Source of the DNA: Larix sibirica
Taxonomy: Eukaryota > Streptophyta > Pinopsida > Pinales > Pinaceae
DNA length: 25,987 bases
Assembly (NCBI GenBank): GCA_004151065.3
Contig: NWUY0300030719.1
Span: 17,844 to 43,830, forward strand
Reading direction: 5' to 3'
The stretch's first letter is position 1; each line of letters opens with the position of its first letter. This document shows, piece by piece, positions 9,534 through 18,533 of the stretch. The position numbers and the translations under genes were made by a program. Under the pieces are notes generated by a model. That model had not been told where the DNA came from, made no database searches, and saw only the letters and a list, made by a program, of their open reading frames with translations.

Positions 9534-10443
9534 TTATGAGATAGAAACCATAGGAAAAGGAATTACCTCTCTTACTCTGGGCATCATCTCATCTGGAAAG
9601 TTGTTATATGCTAGACTTGATTTTTCTATATTTATAGCCATTTGTGTTTCCTTCTTATACTTCTCCAAAATATCTAGAAAGGATTTGATATTTCCAATCG
9701 TGCCTTCCCCCAAAAGGAGCACGTCATCCACAAACAAGGTATGAGTAAGTTCTTCTCTACTTGAGATCCTAACCCCTTTTATTCTTCCATCATATTTTGC
9801 TTTGTGAATAAGTCGACTTAAAGCCTCTGCTACAAGAAGAAACAAAAACGGAGATAGGGGACAACCCTTCCTTAAACCTCTTGTGGGTCTAAAGAACTGA
9901 GATGGAACACCATTTATTAACATTGCATAAGAGGTTGATTGAACACCATTTATCGACATGCCAATTTGGACCAGCAATAAATTTATAAAAGTCTAACTTA
10001 CCCTGTCATAGGTTTTGGAAATATCCAACTTGAGAGCAAAGGCATATTGTTTTTCTTTTTTATGGAATGGATTTCTTCATGCGTCAGGGATACTGCATCA
10101 TGTATATGTCTATTAACCAAAATCCATATTGTTCTTCAGAAATCTCTTTGCTTAGAATGGGTTTCATCCTCTGTGCTATGATTTTTCCTATAACTTTATA
10201 AACCATTATACAACACACTATTGGTCTTAAATTGTCAAAGGTTTCATCTTTCTGCTTCTTAGGAATTAAAGTGATGAAAGTAGAATTTATGGCTCCTAGC
10301 ACCTTCCCAAAGCTCTGAGATTCTTTAACCACCTTCAGTAAACCCTCCTTTATCAAATCATAGAATCCAAGAAAGAATTCCAGGGTGAATCCATCAGGAC
10401 CTAGACTCTTCCCTTTCTGAAAGGAGTGGAATATCCATCTCAA
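9534..10443 (-). pseudogene. Reverse transcriptase domain of LINE B ORF2
   Basis: Conserved RT segments appear in order. First come KGKSLGPDGFTLEFF and STFITLIPKK (10443-10084), then LKLDISKTYDRV (motif A, about 10035-10000), INGVPSQFF and TRGLRKGCPLSPFLFLL (motif B region, about 9910-9835), and HTLFVDDVLLLGEG (motif C, FVDD at 9734-9723). The three catalytic aspartates are all present. Stops lie between the first block and motif A and just after motif A (YDRVS, then stop), with a frame change near 10080. The domain makes cDNA from the LINE transcript and was probably active before these lesions. Confidence 0.88.
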
Positions 10444-11099
10444 CTATTCCTTGGTTACTTCTTTAGTTGGTTCCTCACTCATTTCTTCTGTTATTAATTT
10501 AGGAAAGAGGCTCAAAATCTCCAGAATTTATGTGATTGGGCATCCTGATGGTGTTGAGAACAGAGTACTAAAGTGATCTAATGTTTCCTTTGCCTTGTCT
10601 ATAAAAGAATGAGCCATATTACCTTGTGCATCCTTTATTTCCACAATAGTGTTTATACTTTTCTGATGCGAAACAAAGCGATGGAAGAAATTAGTTTTTT
10701 TGTCCCCCTCTGCTAACTAAAGTGCCCTTCTTTTCAATCTCCAGTGTTTCTCTTCTTTATCTAATAGAACGCTTATTTTGCTCTCTAAAGTCTTTAAGGA
10801 ATCTAATTCCTCTTTGGTGAAAATTCCTGCCCTGTTTGAGTCATAAAAATATTCTATCTTGGTCTCTACTTCTCTCAATTCTTCTTGAGAGAAAGCTTTA
10901 TTCTTCTGTCCCCATTCCTTAGAGAGTTTTTTATTCTTCCCAAGTTGTCTACAAATTACTGCATAAAAGTGACCAAAGTAGGGTTTTCTAATGCCTTCCA
11001 ATTTTCTGTGACTAGATTTTTGTATTCCTCCTCGTCCAGCCATGTAGGACTAAATTTGAAGGGGGAAGGAGGTTTCTTTTCCGGCTTTGTAATCGATAA

Positions 11100-11786
11100 G
11101 GTAACTGATATATGATCCGAGAGTCCACCTATTTCCACTATTGATTTTAATACCAAGTGATCATTAACTAGGCTCTCCAATATTAAAAAAAAATCTAACC
11201 CTTTCGTGATTGCTTGATCACCACTTCAATTATTTCTCCATGTAGGTTCCAGTTTCAAAGGCTGGACATCGATCGAAGATAAGTCTTTTCTCGTCAAATA
11301 TATCACAGAAAAATTGACTAAGCGAATCACTGTGATCATTTTTCCCCCAGTACTCCCCTGTTGAGAGGGTTAGGTTCAAATCGCCCGCAAGAATCAAGTT
11401 TGATTGATCCATCACAGTAGAATTGCATAAATTTTCCCAATATTCTCTTCTTCCATGGAATGTCCCATACACATTCAAAATTGCCAAGGAAGTCCTAGTC
11501 TCTGTATCCTCCAACTTTGTTTTTATTTCCGCATCATAAAATGATGTCGATATGATGTTCATTGCAGGAATCCAAGCAATTATACCTCCTGAGTGGTCGC
11601 CCGCATCTATAGATTCCATATTCTAGTCTTTTAAGAACCCACTCAGTAATTCCTTATCTTTCTTTCCTTCCATCATCGTCTCTTGCAATAACACAATCGC
11701 AGGTTTTACAATACTTAGCAGGCATTTGAGGGAAATTAATTTGGAGGCCCCCTTAGCCCCTTTACATTGAAAGAGAGGGATAGCAT
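11100..11786 (-). pseudogene. APE-type endonuclease domain of LINE B ORF2
   Basis: This domain nicks target DNA for target-primed reverse transcription. Visible motifs are SLSFNVKGL (Asn of motif I), IVLLQETMM (catalytic Glu, about 11680), LILAGDLNLTL (Asp/Asn pair, about 11380) and GLSDHISVTLSI (the terminal Asp-His, codons at 11120-11112). The residues that define the exonuclease-endonuclease-phosphatase fold are thus retained. There is a frameshift near 11740, a stop before MESIDAGDHSGG (11619) and another break near 11230 after TGTYMEK. Confidence 0.8.
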
Positions 11787-11829
11787 TAAGAGCCCTCCAT
11801 TAGGGCTTTTTCAACTCTAAGATCCCATC

Positions 11830-12992
11830 CAATAGTTGATTATTTCCCTTGTTTGATGTCTATTACATCTTGTTTTTGTGCCATGGATAAAAATATTTCC
11901 TGCCATCCAGAACCCTCTGATTTTGATTGAGAGCTAAACCCCCTGAGGAAACTAGTTTTGCATCTATGCTTAGAATGGATCTTGATTTGAACGTGAATCC
12001 ATACTCCTGTTTCGTTACTTGAGCTTTCTCTACTGTCTCTCCCTTACTTATCTATGGGCTTGCCCTTGGGTTAGGAGATGAGTTTTCTTTTGACTCACCC
12101 TCCTCATTATTACCTCTCTCTCCCTTTCCAACTCCTTTCTTATCAATATTCCTAATTAAAGAATTATCAGTAAAGAGAACACTCGCCTTCTGTATCTTCT
12201 AGAACACCTTTCATTTTTTAATCCACCACCTTCTCCATGCAATCTACGACCTTACCATAATATTTCATTTCAGCTTCTACCTCATTTGCATGTCCTTTTG
12301 GCTCTGCACTCTATGCGTCACCCTAATTCTTCCTTACCCAAACCTTTTTAAATTGAGGTCTTCCCTGATGTTCGATGCAATCTTTTTGCATGTGGCCAAC
12401 CTTTCTACAACTGAAGCACCTGAATGACAACTTCTAGTAATCCAGTCGTTGCGTCCATGAGCTCCCATGCATTTCTATTTTGATCTCTTCAAATAAATCA
12501 TCCCTTATGTCCATTTCTACCAGGATTCATGCACACCTTCTATCGATATTGGACTCCCAATCATCCTCTCTAACATGATGAATTTTCCCAGCTTATTCCC
12601 AATTTCTTCTAAGATACTTTTCTGCCAAAACACCACTGGAAATCCTGGAAGAATCACCCAAATATGTTATACATTATGTGGCTCCTTCCTTGCATTAAAT
12701 ATTACATGCCATTTTTTTAGTATCAACCCCAAAGGTCCCCACCGCCACCTTTGATTCAATAATTGTCCTTGAACCACTCCTTTGAATCTGAGTGTATGGT
12801 AGCGAGGTAATCCTGAGAGTACTGCAATATTTCCCACCTCAGGGTGATTTTCTACTTCTGTAGACTCATAGGCCACTTCTTCATCTATTGGTCTTTCTCC
12901 TTCTTCTTCCTCAGGTTCGCTCTTTGAGTAGACCTCAATGTAGTGTGACTTTCCCTTGGCACATCTATGTCCTGGAACCCATGGTTCCTGAC
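11830..12992 (-). pseudogene. LINE B ORF1 (nucleic-acid-binding, DUF4283-like plus zinc knuckle)
   Basis: ORF1 proteins bind LINE RNA. Read on the minus strand from the N, the first piece is VRNHGFQDIDVPRESHTT with a basic RANLRKKKEKD stretch. A broken domain follows with RWRWGPLGLILKKWHVIF, PGFPVVFWQKSILEEIGN and LVEMDIRDDLFEEIKIEM, a pattern seen in DUF4283-type ORF1 proteins of plant LINEs. The CCHC knuckle CFSCRKVGHMQKDC (12418-12377) comes next, and then a Ser/Thr/Lys/Glu-rich tail that I could not follow in a single frame. Several stops are present (for example after HNV at 12667). The N-terminus is missing because of the N at 12993. Confidence 0.78.
12377..12421 (-). other. CCHC zinc knuckle of LINE B ORF1
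   Basis: The motif CFSCRKVGHMQKDC fits C-x2-C-x4-H-x4-C exactly, with all four metal-binding residues intact. Confidence 0.88.
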
Positions 12993-12993
12993 N
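12993..12993. other. Single N at the LINE B / CACTA junction
   Basis: LINE ORF1 sequence ends directly before this base and the duplicated CACTA/chromovirus unit begins directly after it. It is probably a join between sequence pieces. Confidence 0.85.
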
Positions 12994-13050
12994 CCACTAT
13001 CACAATATTTCTTTATTGTAATCAAGTCGAAGGTATCCCACCACTTGCAC
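12994..13050 (-). pseudogene. Truncated CACTA transposase exon, copy 1 (diverged edge)
   Basis: On the minus strand a TTTTAG acceptor is followed by the exon start CKWWDTFDLI, as in the more complete exon at 19549-19726. After DLI the reading diverges (TIKKYC versus NVQKDH) and then hits the N. The 35 bp at 12996-13030 differ from copy 2 at nine positions, while the rest of the 6.3-kb duplication is nearly identical. Confidence 0.5.
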
Positions 13051-13417
13051 CTAAAAATAACACATTGGAAAGATGAGAATTAGTCCACTTGCATGATCTC
13101 CTGTACCTTTTTTATATAACCTTACTTCCCTTGTATTATGTTTCAATCATGGCGGCTAGCATTAATATCATCTTCCACTCCACATTCAAGTGTGACATGT
13201 CCATCATCGACATCCTCGGTGCAAAAATGATGTCCATGTTCCCACGTAGATGGGAACAAATGCAACTATAAAAATGTGAAAAAATGATGCTTCATATGTC
13301 TAATAACCCATGAATTTATAGAAATCATATAGATTTATAATTCAAAAATGAATTATAAAGTTAAAAATGTACATTGAGATATTATTATAGAGTTGTTGCA
13401 CCTAATCCCTATGTTTA
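13051..13417 (-). other. Non-coding or intronic part of the CACTA remnant, copy 1
   Basis: This flanks the chromovirus on its left. On the minus strand it lies between the insertion point and the acceptor at 13051-13052, so it probably holds an intron plus degraded exon sequence of the CACTA transposase gene. A short open stretch (about 13260-13130, minus) reads plausibly but I could not assign it. The plus-strand 60-codon frame at 13089-13271 is judged a shadow. Confidence 0.35.
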
Positions 13418-13422
13418 GTTCA
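13418..13422. repeat. Target-site duplication, left side (GTTCA)
   Basis: The five bases directly before the 5' LTR match four of the five (GTGCA) directly after the 3' LTR at 18529-18533. Ty3/gypsy integrases make 5-bp duplications, so one later substitution explains the difference. Confidence 0.6.
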
Positions 13423-13771
13423 TGTTAGGGTCCTACCCTAACCCCCCTACTTTGTCAATGCACAAGGCCATATGGCCCATTAGTTAGTTAGTGGATAGTA
13501 TCTTAATGTGAAAGGCTCTTACTTATTGAATACAGGTTCCTAGGTGGTTGGCCCTCATTAATAGTGGTACCACAAGTAGTTAGGACTGTGGCTATTAAAA
13601 CACTACATAGTAGTAAGATATGTGTTTAGACAATAATTGTCATTATATTTGGAGCTTTTCGATTGGAGGTTTTCCCCTTGAAGAAGAAAGTGAACATAGT
13701 TATCTATTTGATCTATTCTCTCTTGTATTTTTCTCTGTTATCTCTAAATTTACGCATTTAAGAATATTACA
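13423..13771 (+). repeat. 5' LTR of the chromovirus, copy 1
   Basis: The LTR starts TGTTAGGGTCCTACCCTAAC and ends GAATATTACA, 349 bp. It is colinear with the 3' LTR (18170-18528), with roughly one difference in eight bases plus small indels by eye. It has TG..CA termini and is followed directly by the primer binding site. Confidence 0.9.
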
Positions 13772-13773
13772 AG

Positions 13774-13785
13774 TGGTATCATACC
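13774..13785 (+). promoter_or_regulatory. Primer binding site (initiator tRNA-Met-like), copy 1
   Basis: TGGTATCATACC lies two bases after the 5' LTR. The first eight bases match the usual plant tRNA-Met primer site and the remainder has mutated. It would prime minus-strand cDNA synthesis. Confidence 0.8.
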
Positions 13786-13815
13786 TCTTTCTTGGGAAAA
13801 GGGGAAGAGTTTTCT

Positions 13816-14352
13816 AGGGTTTGGTTCTTTCAAACAAGTCATCTTGGAATTTTCTCTCCAAAATATTTGATGTGTTGCTTTTGGATCTAACATTCATAGG
13901 GTACAGAAAAGGAATATGGAGGTAACTTGGGTCCAAATTTAAACTTCCAGGTTTCTATAATATTGGTGATATACTTTGATCAAGTTAAGGAAATGTTTCG
14001 TAGGGTCTGTCTCTTTCAAACGAGTCATCTTGGCATTTTTTCTCCAATATTTTGTTTTGTTCCGTTTCAGCATATGAAATTCACATGATACAACAACAAC
14101 ATATAGAGGTAACTTGTGTCCAAATTTAAACTTTTAGGTCACTATAAATTTGGAAATATACTCTATGAGAGTTAAAGAAAAATTTTCCAAGGGTTTTTCT
14201 CTTTCAAACGTGTCATCTTGGCATTTTCACTTCAACTTTTTGGATCTAAAATTCACAAGGTACATAAAAGACAAAATGAAGTAACTTGTGTCATAGTTTC
14301 AACTTTTGGGTCACTACCCTTTCAGAGGTGAACTTTGTGTAAGTTAGGTAAT
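13816..14352 (+). repeat. Three tandem units of about 187 bp in the chromovirus leader
   Basis: Units start at 13816, 14002 and 14190 (periods 186 and 188). Each carries the ordered landmarks AGGGTTT/CTG..CTTTCAAAC, GTCATCTTGG, a GAGGTAACTTG-like box, a TTTAAACTT-like box and a final AAGTTAAGGAAAT-like box. Identity between units is moderate and there is no coding frame. The repeat lies between primer site and gag, so it is part of the untranslated leader. Confidence 0.85.
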
Positions 14353-15324
14353 TTGAATGACCCAAAAACTAGCCCGAAACATGTATTATGGGAAAAATTG
14401 TTATATCTAATTATTTTAAACTCCAAATTGAGTTCCACTAGTCGTATTGGAAAGAAGACAAACTAGACTAATTTTTGTAACAATTTAATATAATTTGTAT
14501 CTGAAAAATTGGATGTGTGGAAATCCATACAAGTTCACCCTTTTGAGAAGGCCAAAAACGACAAAGGCTTTGGAAAATTAACCATATTTTTGCTTGGAAC
14601 ATCAGAATTCAACAAAACATGTGGCATTGCAAAGTAGACATATCAAAATACCACAAATCAAAATTTTAGGCTTATAGGTGCAACAATTTCACAATTACAG
14701 AAGCCTCTAGACCTTCTCTAAATCAGGGTTTACAAGGAGTTGTGATTATTTCTAAATTTGGCCTCAAACCTTACCTTGACAAGTAAGTTATTTTCTAATA
14801 ATTCTAGATCTATTTCTAGTGATAGAAAGCTATTTTTAAAAAAAAATTAAGATAAATGTTCCGGCATCTTTAAATAACACGGATATATATCATTCAGCGG
14901 GTAAACCTATGATTGGGGAAGCATACATGTAGAAAATGCAAGGGTACCTAAGCCACATTATTATGCACCCTTGTAACCTTTGTTGGTACCCCTTCAAGTA
15001 GTACCACATCAAACAACACCTATATATGGACTTCCACTTCCACGTACCCTCAAGTACTATATTAGAATTCCCATAGGTCTACCTAGAACTGGCCTTAGAT
15101 AAAATAATCAACCATCTTGTTTCTATAGTACATTGAGAACGACACTTGGGGAGATCACTCTCTAGTATCTAGGTAGTGGAGTAGTACAACTAAGGGCACA
15201 ATCTAGCATACTTAGTTAACACCATGATATATTGGGCCAAGCACTACTATTGGACCCCACATATATATAAGACAGTTATAGCACCTAACACTGCATTATC
15301 CTTAGTACTTGACAGATCCCACCC
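14353..15324 (+). other. Rest of the chromovirus leader, non-coding
   Basis: This is about 1 kb of AT-rich sequence between the tandem units and the probable gag start. Stops are frequent in all frames. I see no conserved motif, splice signal or second element in it. Confidence 0.5.
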
Positions 15325-16381
15325 ATGGTGGAACCCTATAAACCACCTCACACCACCACTCCAAACAATATGACCACCCACTCTACTATGAGCAGGTTGG
15401 ACAAATTGGAAGCTCAATACACATATATTAATGACCAGATTCAACACCTTTAGTAGAGCATCTACATATGGGATCAAACATGGGATAAGAAGTTGGAGAC
15501 AAAATTAGACTACTGAGAGAAGATATTGGATGAGAAGTTGAACATTTGATAGTTAGTGCCATACATGTAGAAGAACATGTGAATGCATAGCATAGTGAGC
15601 CACACTGGGAATAAAATTATCACTTGGGACTATTTATCCACCAACAACCCCATTCGGGTTCTCATAGCAATAAACCACCCTTTATGGATAATAACACCTA
15701 AAACCATTTTCCTAAAGTGGAATTGAACAAGTTTGATGGTTTTATCCCATCAAGATCGACCACTTAAATGGAACATTACTTCGCCCTTCATGGAATTACT
15801 TATGGAATGATAAATTTAAGGTGGGGGTTTTGTATTTGGATCTAGAATGATGGAAATGGTGGGATTGGCCTAAAAAATACTATGGGTGCTACATTTCTTG
15901 GACTCTATTTGTTAAATATATCCATGAGCATTATGAGAGAGATCCTCACTATTTGGGATGGCTTACCAAGTTATATCAAACATGCTCAGTCACAAACTTT
16001 ATCTCATCCTTTGACCAATTACCCATCCATACCTAGAAGTTTATAGATTCTTTCTATAAAAAATATTTCGTTAGTGAACTTAAGGCAACAATTAAAGCAC
16101 AAGTCAAAATGCAAGATCCCGCTACTTGTTTGGAAGCATCACAAAGGGCTCTAGAAGTAGAGATGATGATCAATGCACAAACCGACCAATCCTATTTCAT
16201 TCCCTGCTCAAGCACTACACATGTCAACTCCTCAAACACAATTTTGTCTCCTCCCTTGAAAGTATAGAGCTTGTCTCCATCATAAATGGTAGACCTACAA
16301 AGACGATGAATCCACTATAATTGTGATGAAAAGTATGCTCCAAGTCATAAATGAAAAAAACATAATTTATTTCACATTGAT
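15325..16381 (+). pseudogene. Chromovirus gag remnant, copy 1
   Basis: The likely start is ATG at 15325 (MVEPYKPPHTTTP). A short coiled-coil-like stretch follows (MSRLDKLEAQYTYINDQIQ), then stops. The capsid part is recognisable in pieces: VELNKFDGFIPSRSTT (from 15717), MEHYFALHGITYGM, FLGLYLL-type segments in changed frames, then frames carrying the final capsid helices near 15990-16180. A decayed zinc knuckle reading HYNCDEKYAPSHK and a stop sits at 16313-16354, with His and stop replacing the outer two cysteines of C-x2-C-x7-H-x-C. Gag coats the element RNA. Here it is destroyed by many stops and frameshifts. Confidence 0.75.
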
Positions 16382-16924
16382 GTGAATACTCTTACCCATT
16401 GCAAAGACATCATTATGGAAGATACCCCTAAATTGGAGAATGCTGACCAAACATATCCCATGCAAGAAGAAGTAGAATATGAAGTTCATCAAGAAGAACC
16501 ACTCATCTTTCTTCATGCTTTGTCTAGTATTTCATCCTCGCAAACCCTGAAAATTCTGGGCTGCATCAAGCACCACAAATTTGTAGTATTGGTTGGCAGT
16601 GGAAGCACCCACAATTTTATTCACCAAGAAGTGGCTGAAGAAATACATTGTTATGTCCACATGGTGACCAAATTTCAAATTATGATAGCCAATGGTGGAA
16701 AGATGAAATATTAGGGGCATTGTCAAAATGTGAGGATCCAATTGGGTGATTATCATCTCAAAAATCATATGTTAGCCATCGATATGGGTGGTTTTGATAT
16801 AGTTTTTGGGGGCATAATGGCTACAAACATTGGGGCTAGTCACCATGGACTTCAAGGAATTATAATTGATATTTACTTAGAACTCTCATGCTACACCCTT
16901 AAAGGGATTTGGGAAAGCTCTTAG
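16382..16924 (+). pseudogene. Chromovirus protease remnant, copy 1 (catalytic Asp replaced)
   Basis: This continues in the same frame as the zinc-knuckle remnant. The order is an acidic linker (YPMQEEVEYEVHQEEPLIF), a substrate-binding strand (ISSSQTLKILGCIKHH) and the active-site loop VVLVGSGSTHNFI. A TAG follows at 16712-16714, and then IQLGDYHLKNHMLAIDMGG continues in frame to the stop at 16922-16924. Retropepsins need Asp-Ser/Thr-Gly, but here the Asp position is Gly (GGC at 16595-16597), so it would be inactive even without the stop. Confidence 0.8.
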
Positions 16925-17032
16925 GAAATCATAAATTCTCATTGGATGAAAAACTTATTGAAGAAATGCCACTATGGAATTATTGCTCACTTCCATGCCA
17001 TACAAACGTGGGACAACACCACACTAGAACTC

Positions 17033-17258
17033 CATCCCGACTTACAAAAGGTTTTGGACAAACATCGGTAGGTCTTTGAGATACCTAAGGGTTTTTCCCT
17101 ATATAGAGGCGAGCATGATCATGATCAATCAGGAGCTACTAGAGGCGAGAGTCATTCATCCTATCACCAACCCATATTCATCCCTTGTGATCATGGTTTT
17201 AAATAAAGAAGGGAATGGATGCATGTATCCTAATTGTTGCACCTTTACACAGAACTAA
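17033..17258 (+). pseudogene. Chromovirus reverse transcriptase N-terminal remnant, copy 1
   Basis: Only the first part of RT is left. HPDLQKVLDKHR, a stop and VFEIPKGFSLYRGEHDH lie in one frame. After a shift, ELLEARVIHPITNPYSSLV and IMVLNKEG follow in another. Several segments between these blocks are missing. Sequence then jumps to the RNase H region, so the catalytic palm with its aspartates is deleted. Confidence 0.78.
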
Positions 17259-17735
17259 GCAACATCAAAAGGCTTTGTAGTTTCAAAGAATTTCATGTTC
17301 ACCACTCTAGTCTTATCCATGCATGATTTTACTAAGAGATTAGTATTGGAATGCAATGCTTCCATAAAAGGTTTGGGTGAAATCTTAAGGAAATATGGAC
17401 AACCCTTAGCATTCACCAGTAAGTAGTGGTGTAATAGGGATTTGGACAAGTTTAACTACAAGGAATAAATGATGGCCATCCTACATGGAGTCAACACATG
17501 GTGGCAATATCTCCTAGGGAAGCACCACTTGAAGTATTTTTTGGAACAAAGGTTTTCATTCTTGGAGCAAGCTAAATGGGTCATCAAGTTGCTTGGATAT
17601 GATTATGAGATCATCTACAAAACGGAAAAATATAATGTTGTGGAAAAGAATTTATTAAGGAAATATGAGGAACATGGATTCCTCTTTGACTTATCTTCTC
17701 TGATAGAAGAATGGATAGAAAATGCATGTCAATAA
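17259..17735 (+). pseudogene. Chromovirus RNase H remnant, copy 1
   Basis: A single frame with two internal stops reads MHDFTKRLVLECNASIKGL, QPLAFTSK, MMAILHGVNTWWQYLLGK, HHLKYFLEQR, KLLGYDYEIIYK and NVVEKNLLRKYEEHG. This order is that of the Ty3-type RNase H after RT. The first catalytic Asp is Asn (codon 17355-17357). The region around HHLKYFLEQR lacks its usual preceding Asp, and the last Asp block reads VVEKNLLRK. The catalytic set is therefore lost. Confidence 0.82.
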
Positions 17736-17921
17736 TGGCTCCCTAATGTTACTTCATCTTAGCTCATCATGCAACATAAGTGAAACTCCAACATTAACCA
17801 ATTATCCAACAACCCTTCACCAAATATTTACAACCCATCTAAGATTGTTCAAAACACGGGCCATGTGAATTACAACTTAGAGATCAAACCACACTCTGAG
17901 ATCTAGCCAGTATTTCATGCG
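17736..17921 (+). other. Site of the missing integrase core, copy 1
   Basis: Between the end of RNase H and the integrase C-terminal tail there are fewer than 190 bp, where more than 1 kb of integrase coding sequence would be expected. No HHCC zinc finger or DDE motif is visible, so the integrase core has been deleted. Confidence 0.7.
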
Positions 17922-18143
17922 AAGGGTGTGGGTCAAAATTGTCAAGTTCAAACTCCATTACCAAAACTTGATGTAGAAGGCTGCATTTGGCCTTATCCCA
18001 CAACTATTTTTTCCACACAAGAGCATCAACTTCACTAGGTCATGGTCAAGGAATTTCTACCCCAGTGGAAGGATGTGCATCCAGAAGACACTACTTGGGA
18101 ACCATTATCCCTTTTACAACAACCTCCCAGATCCCTTGAATAA
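17922..18143 (+). pseudogene. Integrase C-terminal chromodomain remnant, copy 1
   Basis: One frame reads KGVGQNCQVQTPLPKLDVEG, then ATTAL-end-like residues TIFSTQEHQLH, a stop at 18036-18038, then VKEFLPQWKDVHPEDTTWEP and a final stop at 18141-18143. The F-L-x-Q-W-K-x-x-P-x-x-TWEP core is that of a chromodomain, which in chromoviruses guides integration to heterochromatin. This is the main reason for calling the element a chromovirus. Confidence 0.78.
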
Positions 18144-18156
18144 AAGGTTGATTTTT

Positions 18157-18168
18157 AAGGGGGAGGAC
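18157..18168 (+). promoter_or_regulatory. Polypurine tract of the chromovirus, copy 1
   Basis: AAGGGGGAGGAC lies directly before the 3' LTR. This purine run resists RNase H and primes plus-strand synthesis in LTR elements. Confidence 0.85.
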
Positions 18169-18169
18169 A

Positions 18170-18528
18170 TGTTAGGGTTCTACCCTAACCCCCATACTTT
18201 TATTAATGTACAAGGCCATAAGGCCCATTAGCTAGTTAGTGGGTAGTGCCTTAATGTAAAAGGGTCTTACTTATTGAATAAAGGCCCCTAGGTGGTTTCC
18301 CCTCATTAATAGCGAGGCCACAATTAGTTAGGAATTTTGATATTGAAACACTATATACAGAGTTGTAAGATATGTAATGTTTAGTAAAGAATTGTCATTG
18401 TATTCAGATATTTTCTCTTGGAGGTTTCCCCCTTGAAGAAGCAAGTGAACATATCTATCTATTTCAAGTCTACTCTCTCTTGTATTTTTCTCTATTTTCT
18501 CTAAATTTCTTCGTTTAAGAATATTACG
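18170..18528 (+). repeat. 3' LTR of the chromovirus, copy 1
   Basis: The 359-bp LTR starts TGTTAGGGTTCTACCCTAAC and ends GAATATTACG, where the usual terminal CA has become CG. It pairs with 13423-13771 with many substitutions and small indels. Confidence 0.9.
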
Positions 18529-18533
18529 GTGCA
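18529..18533. repeat. Target-site duplication, right side (GTGCA)
   Basis: Four of five bases match GTTCA before the 5' LTR (13418-13422). Confidence 0.6.

Larger units (their letters stand above)
7678..11786 (-). pseudogene. LINE B ORF2: endonuclease, reverse transcriptase, RNase H
   Basis: The chosen start is the ATG at 11786, because MLSLSFNVKGLRGPP matches the conserved N-terminus of the endonuclease. A frameshift follows within about 16 codons. The domain order is APE-type endonuclease (11786 to about 11100), linker (11043 to 10717), reverse transcriptase (about 10443 to 9534), thumb and linker region including SLWGNCFLSRGGR (about 9450), zinc-binding linker (9178 to 8170), then RNase H. 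The encoded protein would nick the target DNA, prime on it and copy the element RNA. At about 1,370 codons the span fits plant L1 ORF2. Many stops and several frame changes make it non-functional. Confidence 0.85.
7492..12992 (-). mobile_element. LINE (plant L1 type), copy B, nearly complete but inactive
   Basis: This minus-strand non-LTR retrotransposon is read from high to low coordinates. It carries ORF1 with a CCHC zinc knuckle (12377-12421), then ORF2 starting near 11786 with endonuclease, reverse transcriptase, zinc-binding linker and RNase H, ending with the stop at 7678-7680. A 3' UTR follows, with AATAAAGAGACTTTTTT on the minus strand near 7500-7520. The 5' end is cut at the N at 12993. 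Several stops and frameshifts disable both ORFs. I could not identify target-site duplications because the 5' junction is missing. Confidence 0.88.
13423..18528 (+). mobile_element. Degenerate Ty3/gypsy chromovirus, copy 1
   Basis: This 5.1-kb element has two LTRs, a tRNA-Met-like primer site, a long leader with three tandem 187-bp units, remnants of gag, protease, RT, RNase H and the chromodomain end of integrase, and a polypurine tract. The RT catalytic core and nearly all of integrase are deleted, so any mobility would have depended on proteins from other elements. It is inserted in a minus-strand CACTA transposase gene. The LTRs differ strongly from each other, so it is an old insertion. 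The chromodomain-like tail places it among the chromoviruses, but I do not assign a clade. Confidence 0.9.

Noticed and set aside
10885-11115. A 76-codon plus-strand frame
   Set aside because: It is antisense to the endonuclease and linker of LINE B, which explains the open frame.
12888-13076. A plus-strand frame running through the N at 12993
   Set aside because: It crosses a probable sequence join and is antisense to LINE ORF1.
13089-13271. A 60-codon plus-strand frame repeated at 19765-19947
   Set aside because: The repetition comes from the 6,676-bp duplication. The translation has no recognisable motif and lies opposite the minus-strand CACTA remnant.
15247-15477. A 76-codon minus-strand frame, repeated at 21923-22153
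   Set aside because: It lies antisense to the gag start, has no recognisable motif, and is duplicated only because the whole element is.
16532-16768. A 78-codon minus-strand frame across the protease region
   Set aside because: It is antisense to a clear protease remnant on the plus strand.
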